From positions 151,400 to 215,399 of the forward strand of contig NZ_FUZT01000003.1 of assembly GCF_900167445.1 (NCBI RefSeq): a stretch of DNA of 64,000 nt. Direction: 5' to 3'. This document shows positions 32,860-41,111 of this stretch, piece by piece; within the stretch, counting starts at the first letter, position 1; every line of letters starts with the position of its first letter. The notes beneath the pieces were generated by a model, which was given only the letters and a program-made list of their open reading frames with translations, made no database searches and had not been told where the DNA came from. Origin of the DNA: Maledivibacter halophilus (GTDB lineage Bacteria > Bacillota > Clostridia > Peptostreptococcales > Caminicellaceae). Position numbers and translations under genes: made by a program.

Positions 32860-32939
32860 TTAACCCCTTTGCTAGTAAATCAAATTTTTTGTTCTAAAAT
32901 ATTAAAATTCCCGATATAGGAACTAGCACAACAAGTTAA
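32860..32939. repeat. Short MITE-like element bounded by TTAAC...GCTAGT inverted ends
   Basis: TTAACCCCTTTGCTAGT (32860-32876) faces ACTAGCACAACAAGTTAA (32922-32939). With about 45 bases between the arms it is the smallest complete member of the family that also has ends at 2451/2790 and a half copy at 35843. Confidence 0.65.
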
Positions 32940-33180
32940 TGATTAATTCAATTATATCATAAATAAATATCAAGCTATTTACTCATAGTAATTTAAATAA
33001 AGATTATCGATTTCCATTTTTTGTATTTAGAGTTATATTTTTATATGTTTTTTTATATTTAAAATTGGAATAATAATACTTGAAACAAGTTAAAGTATAT
33101 CAAAATATACTGTCTGATTAAAGATAAACAACTTCAAGGTTTAATAAATTTTGTTTATCTATAGATGTTCCAGTAAAACA

Positions 33181-33276
33181 ATTAATTTATACATATGAAA
33201 AATCCCCTAGATGCATTGGATATTTTCATAGGAATATTCATAGGAATAAATTAAGTTTTACTATTGGAAATCTATA
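33181..33276. repeat. Dispersed palindromic repeat, copy 2
   Basis: ATTAATTTATACATATGAAA at the left faces a TTTCATAGGAATA arm on the right that is itself duplicated. The flank TAAATTAAGTTTTACTAT-GGAAATCTATAT (33247-33276) repeats 594-623 with one change. Confidence 0.65.
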
Positions 33277-33319
33277 TAGATACTGGTTTTGAATATACTT
33301 ATAAAGGAGAGATGAATTT

Positions 33320-33538
33320 ATGGACAGATTAGCTCTTGTATTAGTAATAATAGGTGCTCTTAACTGGTTATTAGTAGGTCTATTTGGATACGATTTAGTA
33401 GCAGCTTTATTAGGAGGTTCAGGTGCTATATCTGCAGGACAGGCTTCTGGAATTAGTCGAGTAGTCTATGCTTTGGTTGGTATAGCGGGCGCCTATGCAG
33501 TAAGCTTCCTATTTAGAAATAGAGAAGTAAGAGATTAA
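33320..33538 (+). CDS. DUF378 small membrane protein (YuzA-like)
   Basis: 72 residues with two membrane helices: RLALVLVIIGALNWLLVGLFGYDLVAALLGG (about 3-33) and ISRVVYALVGIAGAYAVSFLF (about 45-65). The N-terminal pattern ALVLVIIGALNWLLVGLF is the DUF378 signature. The ATG follows AAGGAGAGATGAATTT. It is a single gene with its own terminator. The function is unknown. In other genomes similar proteins are widespread in Bacillota. The 500-base region upstream is unusually long for a small gene and is taken up mostly by repeats. Confidence 0.9.
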   Translation: MDRLALVLVIIGALNWLLVGLFGYDLVAALLGGSGAISAGQASGISRVVYALVGIAGAYAVSFLFRNREVRD

Positions 33539-33565
33539 AAAAAGCGTCTTTACGACGCTTTTTTT
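33538..33565. terminator. Rho-independent terminator after the DUF378 gene
   Basis: AAAAAGCGTC, loop TTTAC, GACGCTTTTTTT. The A- and T-runs on both sides let it serve the converging metK gene as well. Confidence 0.93.
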
Positions 33566-33606
33566 GCTGTAATTAAAATCAGAAATCTTATCAGGCAGTT
33601 TTCTCT

Positions 33607-34794
33607 TTATTCTCCCAGAGCTTCCTTTCTTAAAAGATCAGCTTTGTCTGTTTTTTCCCAGGACAAATCTATATCTGTTCTACCAAAATGACCATATGCG
33701 GCAGTTTGTTTGAATATAGGTCTTCTTAGATTCAAATCCTTTATAATAGCTGCCGGTCTTAAATCAAAGTTTTTCTTAACAAGCTCTACAAGCTTTTCTT
33801 CACAGACCTTTCCTGTTCCAAAGGTTTCAACCAGTATAGAAACAGGCTGTGCTACTCCAATGGCATAGGCAAGCTCTATTTCACATTTATCTGCAAGACC
33901 TGCTGCAACTATATTTTTTGCCACATATCTTGCAGCATATGCAGCAGACCTGTCCACCTTAGTTGGATCTTTACCTGAAAAAGCTCCTCCACCATGTCTT
34001 GCATAGCCGCCGTATGTGTCAACTATGATTTTTCTTCCTGTCAAGCCTGTATCCCCCTGGGGTCCACCTATAACAAACCTACCTGTAGGGTTTATTAAAT
34101 ATCTCGTACTTCCATCCAATAAATTCTGAGGTGCAATTTTATTTATTACGTGTTGAATAATATCTCTTTGGATTTGTACCTGGTTAACCTCCGGGCTGTG
34201 CTGGGTAGAAATAACAACGGTGTCAATTCTAACGGGCTTATCATCCTTATATTCTACCGTAACTTGAGTCTTCCCATCGGGACGAAGGTAAGGTAGCATT
34301 CCGTTTTTTCTTACCTCTGAAAGTCTTCTTGCAAGCCTATGGGCAAGGGAAATTGGCAGTGGCATTAATTCTGGAGTCTCATTGCAGGCAAAACCAAACA
34401 TAATACCTTGATCGCCAGCACCTATGGCCTCTATTCCATTTTCCATTTCTCCCATTTTGTGTTCCAATGCTTTATCTACTCCCATGGCTATATCTGGAGA
34501 CTGTTCATCAATTGCAGTAAGCACAGCACATGTATCACAATCAAATCCATATTTTGCCCTTGTATATCCAATTTCTTCAATAGTTTTTCTAACTACCTTT
34601 GGTATATCAACATAACAGGAAGTAGAAATTTCTCCGGCAACTAATACCAGTCCTGTTGTAACGGTTGTTTCACATGCCACACGAGCATTTGGGTCATGGG
34701 CAAATATTTCATCTAAAATAGCATCTGAAACCTGGTCACATATTTTATCCGGATGTCCTTCAGTAACAGATTCTGATGTAAAAAGTCTTTTCAA
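33607..34794 (-). CDS. metK: S-adenosylmethionine synthetase
   Basis: 395 residues. It makes SAM from methionine and ATP. The signatures are [23 protein letters not shown] (6-28), the nucleotide-binding loop [10 protein letters not shown] (about 119-128) and the P-loop-like [22 protein letters not shown] (about 264-285). The TTG start at 34794 follows GGAGGAGATAATA. The upstream leader is an S-box riboswitch that should stop transcription when SAM is abundant. It converges with the DUF378 gene. Length and conservation are normal. Confidence 0.98.
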   Translation of the reverse strand: MKRLFTSESVTEGHPDKICDQVSDAILDEIFAHDPNARVACETTVTTGLVLVAGEISTSCYVDIPKVVRKTIEEIGYTRAKYGFDCDTCAVLTAIDEQSPDIAMGVDKALEHKMGEMENGIEAIGAGDQGIMFGFACNETPELMPLPISLAHRLARRLSEVRKNGMLPYLRPDGKTQVTVEYKDDKPVRIDTVVISTQHSPEVNQVQIQRDIIQHVINKIAPQNLLDGSTRYLINPTGRFVIGGPQGDTGLTGRKIIVDTYGGYARHGGGAFSGKDPTKVDRSAAYAARYVAKNIVAAGLADKCEIELAYAIGVAQPVSILVETFGTGKVCEEKLVELVKKNFDLRPAAIIKDLNLRRPIFKQTAAYGHFGRTDIDLSWEKTDKADLLRKEALGE

Positions 34795-34894
34795 TATTAT
34801 CTCCTCCTCTTTTAAGTTCCTATGATCAAAAGCGTTTTAGGCCGCGTTTGCAGTTATATATTCTATTATACCCTTACTAATAATGTCAGATACT

Positions 34895-35044
34895 AAGAAA
34901 ACCTCTTCTGCAAAGAAGAGGTTTTTATCTTTATTCCTCATCTACCAGAATATATTATTCCGTAGGACTTGGCACCGTGTACTTTATACCGGTTGCCGGA
35001 CTTCACAGGGCCTATTCCCTCCGTCGCTCTTGATAAGGTGAAAC
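34895..35044 (-). promoter_or_regulatory. SAM-I (S-box) riboswitch with terminator, controlling metK
   Basis: Minus strand: P1 starts CTTATCAAGAG (35037-35027). Then GAGGGA, GGCCCTGTGAAGTCC, the core GGCAACC (34997-34991), GGTGCCAA (34976-34969), TCC and a closing GATGAG (about 34943-34938). All conserved blocks of the S-box aptamer are in order. A terminator hairpin AAAACCTCTTC/GAAGAGGTTTT follows (34925-34898). The P1 3' strand lies before this terminator as in known off-switches. Confidence 0.96.
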
Positions 35045-35067
35045 ACATTATTGAATTTGTCATAGAA

Positions 35068-35096
35068 ATAGTATCACATAAATCCAAAACAGTCAA
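35068..35096 (-). promoter_or_regulatory. Sigma-A promoter of the metK leader
   Basis: Minus strand TTGACT (35096-35091), 17-base spacer, TACTAT (35073-35068). Transcription would start about 25 bases before the S-box P1. It lies just outside the end of the COG2426 gene. Confidence 0.75.
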
Positions 35097-35102
35097 TATT
35101 TT

Positions 35103-35570
35103 TTATATATTCATTGCTGCCAATTGACTTAAAAATGTTATTATAGTAGCAGCTATTATATTACCAATAAATATGGCTAAAAAGGCATTTCTAATCCTAA
35201 AATTAAACAAGGCTGCTGCTACAGATCCAGTCCAAACACCGGTTGAAGGCAAGGGTATAGCAACAAATAAAATAAGTCCAAGAAGACTATATTTTTTTAT
35301 ATTCTTGGCCTTTCTCTCTGTTCTATTTATTAGCCAAACCTCAAGCCTTCTTATTATGGAAATTCTCCTCAGCTTTGCGAAAAAAGGTTTTAAAAAAAAT
35401 AATAAAAATGGCACGGGAATCATACTTCCAATTATACATAAAACAGCAGCATGAATTGGATTCATTCCCATAGCAATGGCAAAAGGAATCCCTCCACGTA
35501 GTTCAACTACCGGTAAAGCTGAAATAAATAGTACTTTAAACTCCCTTGAAATAAAGTCCAAAAAATCCAT
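35103..35570 (-). CDS. Small integral membrane protein of the COG2426 ("small multidrug export") family
   Basis: 155 residues with about four membrane segments: 12-34, 39-60, 93-113 and 128-150. Two short loop motifs VVELRGGIPFAIAMGMNP (about 21-38) and LFVAIPLPSTGVWTGSVAAALF (about 100-121) are the inverted-repeat-like signatures of COG2426. That family is structurally related to the SNARE-associated/DedA membrane proteins. The database name is historical; a transport activity has not been shown to my knowledge. The ATG at 35570 lacks a strong ribosome binding site; ATCCAC... precedes it and GGTGG is 10 bases away. It is a single-gene unit. Confidence 0.85.
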   Translation of the reverse strand: MDFLDFISREFKVLFISALPVVELRGGIPFAIAMGMNPIHAAVLCIIGSMIPVPFLLFFLKPFFAKLRRISIIRRLEVWLINRTERKAKNIKKYSLLGLILFVAIPLPSTGVWTGSVAAALFNFRIRNAFLAIFIGNIIAATIITFLSQLAAMNI

Positions 35571-35986
35571 TTCTCATATCCACCTACCACTTTATAAATA
35601 TATAGCAAAATAATCTTAATAATGTTTATTATATATAACAAGCTTATGAAATACTTTATAGAATAATTCATAATAAAAAATAAAATAATTTCTTACCCAG
35701 TCCTTAATAGAATAATTAAATTAACTTACCAATATCTAACCCTTTAAAATGCAATTAAAGTATATATTTAAAGCTGGTCTTTGTCAATAATATACCAAGG
35801 CCTCATATATGTCGAAACATGGAATCTTAGCCCCTATATAAATTAACTCATTGTGCTAGTTCCTATATAGGGAGTTTTAATATTTCCTTTTGGTTTATGT
35901 TATAAATTGAAATGTATTTGTAACACTTTCTTAATTATGATAAGTATTATCAATGGAGTATAATGTACATTAGGAGGGGATATAGC
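35571..35986. other. Divergent intergenic region between the COG2426 gene and the ttcA-like gene
   Basis: 416 bases, AT-rich, no gene. A partial repeat (35843-35910) is the only structure I can name. Promoters for both neighbours should be here but cannot be assigned. Confidence 0.5.
35843..35910. repeat. Half copy of the TTAAC...GCTAGT repeat family
   Basis: TTAACTCATTGTGCTAGTTC starts at 35843. GGGAGTTTTAATATTTCCTT begins near 35869. It matches the outer arm of the elements at 2446-2790 and 39576-39697, but the matching right arm is missing. Confidence 0.6.
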
Positions 35987-36706
35987 TTGAGAAAAATTTT
36001 AGGATGCATTAAAAAAGCTGTAAATGATTTTAATATGATACAAGAGGGAGACATAATTGGTGTTGGAGTTTCTGGTGGAAAAGACAGCGTCACACTTTTA
36101 TATGGATTAAAGCTTTTTCAAAATTTTTCACCGGTAAAATATAAACTCAAGGCCCTATCCTTAACACTTGGATTTGATGATTTTGATTTAAGCCCTATAC
36201 AAAAGTTTTGTAATGAAATAGATGTGGAGTATATGATTAAACCCACGCAAATTGGAAAAATAGTATTTGAAGAAAGGGAGGAGAAAAATCCATGCTCACT
36301 TTGTTCCAGATTTAAAAGGGCCGCCCTTCATAACCTTTGTAAAGAAAACTCTATAACTAAATTAGCTTTGGGGCATCACATAGACGATGGTATAGAAACC
36401 CTATTTTTAAGTATGTTTTACGAAGGTAGGATTAGCACCTTCAATCCTGTAACATATCTTAGCAGAAAAGACCTTACAATGATAAGACCTATGATATATG
36501 TAGAAGAAAAAGATATAGAAAAGGCAGTGAAAAAGCACTCCCTTCCTATAGTTAAAAGTCCATGTCCAGCAGATGGCAATACAAAAAGGGAGTATATGAA
36601 GCAGGCACTTTTAAAATTTTATAGGGATATACCACCAGCCAAACAAAATCTTTTAAATTCTTTAATGGGTACTGATCAATTAAATATATGGGGTATGCAA
36701 AAATAA
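35987..36706 (+). CDS. TtcA-like PP-loop tRNA thiolation enzyme
   Basis: About 239 residues. The ATP-pyrophosphatase loop is GVSGGKDSVTLLYGL (about 27-41). The cluster-type cysteines appear as PCSLCSRFKRAALHNLC (about 102-118) and SPCPADGN later, like the Fe-S-binding Cys pairs of TtcA, which makes 2-thiocytidine at position 32 of tRNA. Clostridial relatives are often shorter and may act on other positions. I place the start at TTG 35987 because AGGAGGGG precedes it; the frame opens at an ATG (35963) that lies before that ribosome binding site. It is followed after 15 bases by the large exported NAGPA protein, so the two are probably cotranscribed. Confidence 0.88.
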   Translation: MRKILGCIKKAVNDFNMIQEGDIIGVGVSGGKDSVTLLYGLKLFQNFSPVKYKLKALSLTLGFDDFDLSPIQKFCNEIDVEYMIKPTQIGKIVFEEREEKNPCSLCSRFKRAALHNLCKENSITKLALGHHIDDGIETLFLSMFYEGRISTFNPVTYLSRKDLTMIRPMIYVEEKDIEKAVKKHSLPIVKSPCPADGNTKREYMKQALLKFYRDIPPAKQNLLNSLMGTDQLNIWGMQK

Positions 36707-36721
36707 GATTGGAGGATACAA

Positions 36722-39562
36722 ATGTTAAATAAGAAATCGAATAAGAAAAAAATTCTTACTGGACTATTGACTGCTGCTTTGGCATTCAATATTTTTATTA
36801 CCTTTTCCGCAGCTGAGTTTATAGATATTTATGAGGAAAGGACATCGGAGAATATATCCAAGGGAGTAGTCCATGAAAATATAATGAGATTTACTAATGA
36901 GGGTTGGTTAAATATAAATGTTATGAGAATTGACCTTGAGGACAAATATACTTCACTTGAGGTTCTTACCCATGAAGATGGAATATCCAATAGAGATTCC
37001 TTGACCAATCTTGCTTCAAAAAATGAATTGGCCAATGAAATTATAGGGGCTATTAATGGTGATTTCTACGATACAAATGCCTTTGCAACAGTAGGACCCA
37101 TAGTTAAAGATGGTAATCTCCTGACATCATCAAAAAATCATCCTGACTTTGCCACATTTAATATAGACTCAGATAATAATCCATTTATTGATTATTGGAG
37201 CAAGAACACCTTAAACATTAGTAATACTAGAAATAACGCTATAATTAACATAGGCCATAAAAATAAGTCCTACATAGACAACAGCGTTATACTTTTGGAT
37301 AAAAACTGGGGAAATTTATCCTTTGGAATTGAGAAACATGAAAATATAGTAGAAATGATTATTTTAGAAAATAGAGTAGTGGAAATTCGCAACAATTTAG
37401 AAGCCATAGAAATTCCTGAAGATGGATTTGTTATAGCTGCAACTGGTCCTTCAAAGGAATATATATTAAATAATTTTTCAGTAAACGACATAGTGTTATT
37501 AAATACATCAACACAGCCAGACTTTGAAAAACTTTCTTTAGCAATAGGTGGGGGAGCTGTTATATTAAAAGATGGAAATATCCCCAATGAATTCTCCCTA
37601 AAAATCCCTGGGAGACATCCTAGAACCAGTATTGGAATCAGTAAAGATAGAGAAGAAATAATCCTGGTAACAATCGATGGAAGAACATCTTCCTATACCG
37701 GTGTAACCCAGAGAGAATTAGCTGAAATATTGCTTGAACTAGGAGCCCATGATGGAATCAATCTTGATGGCGGTGGATCCACTGAAATGGTAGTAAAACC
37801 CTTAGGTGAAAATGATATTAATATAGCAAATAATCCATCGGGAGGATTTGAAAGAAGAATAATGAATGGTCTTGCCGTGCTAAACAATAGTCCCAAGTCT
37901 TCCCTAAAGGATATTATTATTCAGTGTGAAGATAAAAACATATTCTTAGAATCCTCTAGAGTATTTGAATTAAAGGGATACGATAAAAATTACAACCCAA
38001 TAGAAATAGATTTAGAAGATGCAAAATGGACGGTAGAAGGTATAGAGGGAGAATTTGATGATAATAAATTTTTCCCCAAAACTACAGGAAATGGAACAAT
38101 TAAAGCATCCTATAAAGGAAAAACTGCATCTATGGATATAAAAGTAATAAGCAATCCAATAGATCTTTCAATATCTCCTTCAAAAATATTTGCACAGGAA
38201 AAAAAGGAAGTCCCCCTATATGCAGAAGCTGTAAACGATGAAGGTTATAGGGCAAAGGTTGAACTGGATGATCTAAATTGGTCTATTCCAGGCAATATTG
38301 GTAAAATCCAGGATAATGCTTTTATAGCCTCTGATAAGGTAAGTGCCGATATTATAAAAGCCTCCTTAAATAGAATTAACTCATATATCCAAGTATCAAC
38401 AGGTTATCGAAAGGTTCAATTGGAAAATTTCGAGGGAAAAAATGGGAGCTTTTTACCATATCCCAATGAAGCAACAGGAAATTATGACATTTCTTCCAAG
38501 GAAAAGGAAGGGAACTCATCAGGTAAGCTGAGCTATGATTTTTCTAATATCATTGGCACTAAGGCAGCCTATATTGTTTTCAATAATGGAGGACTTTATA
38601 TGGCAGAGAAACCTGAAAAATTGGGCTTATGGGTATATGGTGACAAGGGAAATAGTCATTGGCTTAGAGGACAATTAAAAGACTCAGCTGGCAGCTCCTT
38701 TAATATAAACTTTGCAAGAAATGTTGACTGGGAAGGATGGAGATTTGTAGAAGCTCCTATTCCCAATAACGCAGTTGCTCCACTAAATCTTGAAAGATTA
38801 TATTTAGTTGAAACACAGCCAACCTTTGAAGACTCTGGATATATTTATGTAGATGATATGACTGCCTTTTATAAATCTAAGCTTGACAAAGAAATACCAA
38901 AGGATAATACCATTTTTACTGACAAAAGAAATATTCCCTCTGAGCTTAATAATGAAAATTCCTTTAGATTCTTAGCCCATGGAAATATTAGTGATATGGA
39001 TACATTATTAGATAAACTTGTAATAAGGGATCTTTCAACTATTTCTAATGCTATGGATTTAAATGTCTTTACAAATCATATTGATAAAGAATTTGAAGAT
39101 AAGCTGTCAGATAATTATATAGTTGGAGCTTCAGGTCCCTCACTTTTAACCCATAATAACAGCTCTTTTATTAGGCTTGACAATAGTAATAACGGTATTA
39201 GAGCCACAGATTATAAACAGTGGACATGGCTTTTAGATACCCTTAGAAACATAAAATCAGATAGTCTATTTGTAATATTACCGAATCCATTAAACTTCAA
39301 TGATAAACTTGAAGAAAAATTATTTCTTGATACTTTTAAAAGTCTAAAGGAAGAAAAAAATATGGATATATGGATTCTTACTGGAGGTAATAACGATAAC
39401 TTTGATATAAAAGTAATAGATGGCATAAGATTTGTCAAATTGAAATCATATCCTCAAAATAACAATATCGATGTATTTGACCAGCTTAAATATATGGTAT
39501 TTACAGTTAATGATGGATATGTGACATATGAAATCAAAGATATGTACGAAAAAAATAATTAA
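36722..39562 (+). CDS. Large exported protein with phosphodiester-glycosidase (NAGPA) domain and degenerate metallophosphatase-like tail
   Basis: 946 residues. A signal peptide (KKILTGLLTAALAFNIFITFSAA, about 9-31) is followed by a NAGPA domain (about 95-390) with GAINGDFYD, the segment HPRTSIGISKDR (about 298-309), and the hallmark HDGINLDGGGSTEMV (about 344-358). Then come Big-like beta domains (about 395-560), a carbohydrate-binding-like jelly-roll (about 565-720), and a C-terminal region (about 740-946). That tail has the outline of a calcineurin-like phosphatase (LAHGNISDMD, GASGPS, ILTGGNND) without its metal residues. NAGPA domains remove N-acetylglucosamine phosphodiesters, and bacterial homologues act on the cell wall or on wall polymers. 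It likely works outside the cell. No sortase or SLH anchor is visible. Confidence 0.88.
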   Translation: MLNKKSNKKKILTGLLTAALAFNIFITFSAAEFIDIYEERTSENISKGVVHENIMRFTNEGWLNINVMRIDLEDKYTSLEVLTHEDGISNRDSLTNLASKNELANEIIGAINGDFYDTNAFATVGPIVKDGNLLTSSKNHPDFATFNIDSDNNPFIDYWSKNTLNISNTRNNAIINIGHKNKSYIDNSVILLDKNWGNLSFGIEKHENIVEMIILENRVVEIRNNLEAIEIPEDGFVIAATGPSKEYILNNFSVNDIVLLNTSTQPDFEKLSLAIGGGAVILKDGNIPNEFSLKIPGRHPRTSIGISKDREEIILVTIDGRTSSYTGVTQRELAEILLELGAHDGINLDGGGSTEMVVKPLGENDINIANNPSGGFERRIMNGLAVLNNSPKSSLKDIIIQCEDKNIFLESSRVFELKGYDKNYNPIEIDLEDAKWTVEGIEGEFDDNKFFPKTTGNGTIKASYKGKTASMDIKVISNPIDLSISPSKIFAQEKKEVPLYAEAVNDEGYRAKVELDDLNWSIPGNIGKIQDNAFIASDKVSADIIKASLNRINSYIQVSTGYRKVQLENFEGKNGSFLPYPNEATGNYDISSKEKEGNSSGKLSYDFSNIIGTKAAYIVFNNGGLYMAEKPEKLGLWVYGDKGNSHWLRGQLKDSAGSSFNINFARNVDWEGWRFVEAPIPNNAVAPLNLERLYLVETQPTFEDSGYIYVDDMTAFYKSKLDKEIPKDNTIFTDKRNIPSELNNENSFRFLAHGNISDMDTLLDKLVIRDLSTISNAMDLNVFTNHIDKEFEDKLSDNYIVGASGPSLLTHNNSSFIRLDNSNNGIRATDYKQWTWLLDTLRNIKSDSLFVILPNPLNFNDKLEEKLFLDTFKSLKEEKNMDIWILTGGNNDNFDIKVIDGIRFVKLKSYPQNNNIDVFDQLKYMVFTVNDGYVTYEIKDMYEKNN

Positions 39563-39575
39563 GATAATTTTATGC

Positions 39576-39697
39576 TTTAACTTATTATACTAATTTCTAT
39601 CTGGGGAGTTTTAATATTTTCTTTTTGTTCATTTCATATAAATAAACCTATTTTTATATGAAATGAGGGAAATAATGAAATATTAAAGCTCCCTTAA
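39576..39697. repeat. Imperfect palindromic repeat after the NAGPA gene
   Basis: GGGAGTTTTAATATTTTCTT (39603 on) faces AAATATTAAAGCTCCC (near 39678), with an inner TTCATTTCATATAA / TTATATGAAATGA stem. TTTAACTTATTATACTAATT at its left is a decayed form of the TTAAC...GCTAGT end. It may also serve as a transcription stop. Confidence 0.6.
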
Positions 39698-39723
39698 ACA
39701 TTTCAAAAACTATAAATTAGCAG

Positions 39724-40149
39724 CTATTTCTTACTCAACATTTCATTTAAAAGCGTAAGCTGCTCATCAAATAAGTTTTCTCTTAAAATTTTATAAATCT
39801 CCCTTTCTTTTTTAATGGAATTGTTCATAAGAAGTTTTTTCAATTTCTTTGTATTGTACTTCCCCATACTTTCCAATATATATCTTATTTCCTCTTTGTC
39901 ATGAATTTCAAAATCACTTATGCTTTTATTGCTATAATATCTCAAAAAATTATCTAATACTTCATCATTAATTATATGAACATTAATCTCTTCATTTAAA
40001 TCCTTAATTTTCACATTGGATATAAAACCTGCTAGCTGGGGATATCTTTCTGATACGGAAATCATATTTATAGAAGGATGAAAACTCATTATTAATGCTG
40101 TTGATCCAAGGGTTATTATAATTATTGATGTTAAATATATTTTTTTAAT
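39724..40149 (-). CDS. Single-TM protein of unknown function, probably started at an ATT codon
   Basis: About 141 residues if read from ATT 40149, where GGAGGTG stands 5 bases upstream. No ATG, GTG or TTG exists between the in-frame TAA upstream and the ATG at 40089. From ATT the protein begins (M)KKIYLTSIIIITLGSTALIM, a classical positively charged signal or anchor. Starting at 40089 would remove it and leave a 121-residue protein with no ribosome binding site. The rest is soluble and helical (NVKIKDLNEEINVHIINDEVLDNFLRYYSNK..., KKLKKLLMNNSIKKEREIYKILRENL). I do not recognise a family. It is divergent from the spo0E-like gene. Confidence 0.7.
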   Translation of the reverse strand: MKKIYLTSIIIITLGSTALIMSFHPSINMISVSERYPQLAGFISNVKIKDLNEEINVHIINDEVLDNFLRYYSNKSISDFEIHDKEEIRYILESMGKYNTKKLKKLLMNNSIKKEREIYKILRENLFDEQLTLLNEMLSKK

Positions 40150-40250
40150 AGTTTCACCTCCAAAATATAAGAATTATATGTCTCTTTTTGATATTTTTCT
40201 CAAAATATTTTTTTCTATTCCTATAGATGACTACTATATATGTAATTCTG

Positions 40251-40279
40251 TTGAAATTGGTATAGCATTATCATATAAT
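40251..40279 (+). promoter_or_regulatory. Sigma-A promoter for the spo0E-like gene
   Basis: TTGAAA (40251-40256), a 17-base spacer, and a perfect TATAAT (40274-40279), 68 bases before the ATG. It is the best vegetative promoter match I found in the window. Confidence 0.85.
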
Positions 40280-40347
40280 TTAATTAAGGTGATTTAATAT
40301 ATTTATATATTTATTTAATAGTCATAACCACGAAAAGAGGTTTTATT

Positions 40348-40518
40348 ATGGATAATAAGGACAACTTAAGTTGTAAAATTGAAAAACTTAGAAATGAAAT
40401 TTCAAAAAAAATAAATGAGAATCTAGATAATATAACCATCGATGATATCATTGATAAAAGCAATGAACTTAATAATTTAATAGTTGAGTATTATAGAGAA
40501 ACAAATAAAAATCATTAA
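40348..40518 (+). CDS. Spo0E-like sporulation aspartyl-phosphate phosphatase
   Basis: 56 residues: MDNKDNLSCKIEKLRNEISK...TIDDIIDKSNELNNLIVEYYRET. Two short helices are linked by a turn, and the second carries SNELNNLIVEYY (about 38-49), the S-x-x-L-D/N-x-x-I-x-x-Y pattern of the Spo0E family. These proteins dephosphorylate Spo0A~P and delay sporulation. The usual Asp of SxxLD is Asn here, which is unusual, since that acidic residue is important in characterised members. AAAGAGG provides the ribosome binding site. A strong promoter precedes it and a terminator follows that overlaps the start of yyaC. It is too short for most ORF cut-offs. Confidence 0.85.
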   Translation: MDNKDNLSCKIEKLRNEISKKINENLDNITIDDIIDKSNELNNLIVEYYRETNKNH

Positions 40519-40529
40519 TTAAAAACCTG

Positions 40530-40566
40530 ACCCCTTCATATACATCATATGAGGGGGTGTTTTTTC
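40530..40566 (+). terminator. Rho-independent terminator between the spo0E-like gene and yyaC
   Basis: ACCCCTTCATAT pairs with ATATGAGGGGGT around ACATC (one wobble), followed by GTTTTTTC. Its 3' arm contains GGGGGTG, the ribosome binding site that yyaC must use. Confidence 0.88.
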
Positions 40567-40568
40567 TT

Positions 40569-41111
40569 TTGATCATAAAAAATATCGACTTAATAAGTGA
40601 AATTAAAATTAACTTTCAAGATAAACATGCAATTAAACTTTTATCTGAAAATTTATCTGAAAAATTAGAGGATAATACAGTAATAGTTTGTATTGGCACT
40701 GACAGATGTATTGGAGATACTTTAGGTCCATTAGTAGGAACATTTCTAGCAAAGTCAAACTTTAAGTACCCTTTTTATGGAACACTAAAAAATCCAATAC
40801 ATGCAGTTAATCTTAAAGAAGAAATTAGAAAAATAAATAATTTACATAAAGATCCAAGTATTATAGCTATTGATGCATGTCTGGGAGAAGAAAAGTATAT
40901 TGGTAGTATTCAGATAAGGCATAGTCCTATCTTCCCAGGAAAGGGTGTAGGCAAAAACCTTCCTTCCGTTGGAGATATTTCTGTAGTTGGTATAGTAGAC
41001 AAATTCACAATTGATGATTTCTTTCAAATTCGCAACATCAGACTTAATTTGGTAATGGAAATGGCTGAAGTGATTGGAAAAAGCTTGATAAAAGCTGCTA
41101 AATGCTATTAG
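40569..41111 (+). CDS. yyaC: YyaC-family spore protein (germination protease-like fold)
   Basis: About 180 residues. The segment VIVCIGTDRCIGDTLGPLVGTFL (near 40-62) and the later IIAIDACLG...IGSIQIRHSPIFPGKGVGKNLPSVGDISVVGIVD are the YyaC hallmarks. YyaC is related to the spore protease GPR and is found only in endospore formers. Its exact role in spores is unsettled. I take TTG 40569 as the start, 9 bases after GGGGGTG; GTG 40557 lies inside that ribosome binding site. The ribosome binding site is part of the preceding terminator, so expression may require readthrough. Its stop abuts the converging AEC gene (41112). Confidence 0.9.
   Translation: MIIKNIDLISEIKINFQDKHAIKLLSENLSEKLEDNTVIVCIGTDRCIGDTLGPLVGTFLAKSNFKYPFYGTLKNPIHAVNLKEEIRKINNLHKDPSIIAIDACLGEEKYIGSIQIRHSPIFPGKGVGKNLPSVGDISVVGIVDKFTIDDFFQIRNIRLNLVMEMAEVIGKSLIKAAKCY

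Larger units (their letters stand above)
32821..33319. other. Divergent intergenic region with two repeat elements
   Basis: The gap between recD2 (minus) and the DUF378 gene (plus) has no gene. It contains a short TTAAC...GTTAA palindromic element at 32860-32939, an AGATAAACAA/TTGTTTATCT inverted pair (33122-33131 and 33151-33160), and the second copy of the TATACATAT repeat (33181-33276). Nothing else was recognised. Confidence 0.6.

Noticed and set aside
34895..35044. A T-box for metK
   Set aside because: The T-box signature TGGNACCGCG is missing, while every S-box block is present.
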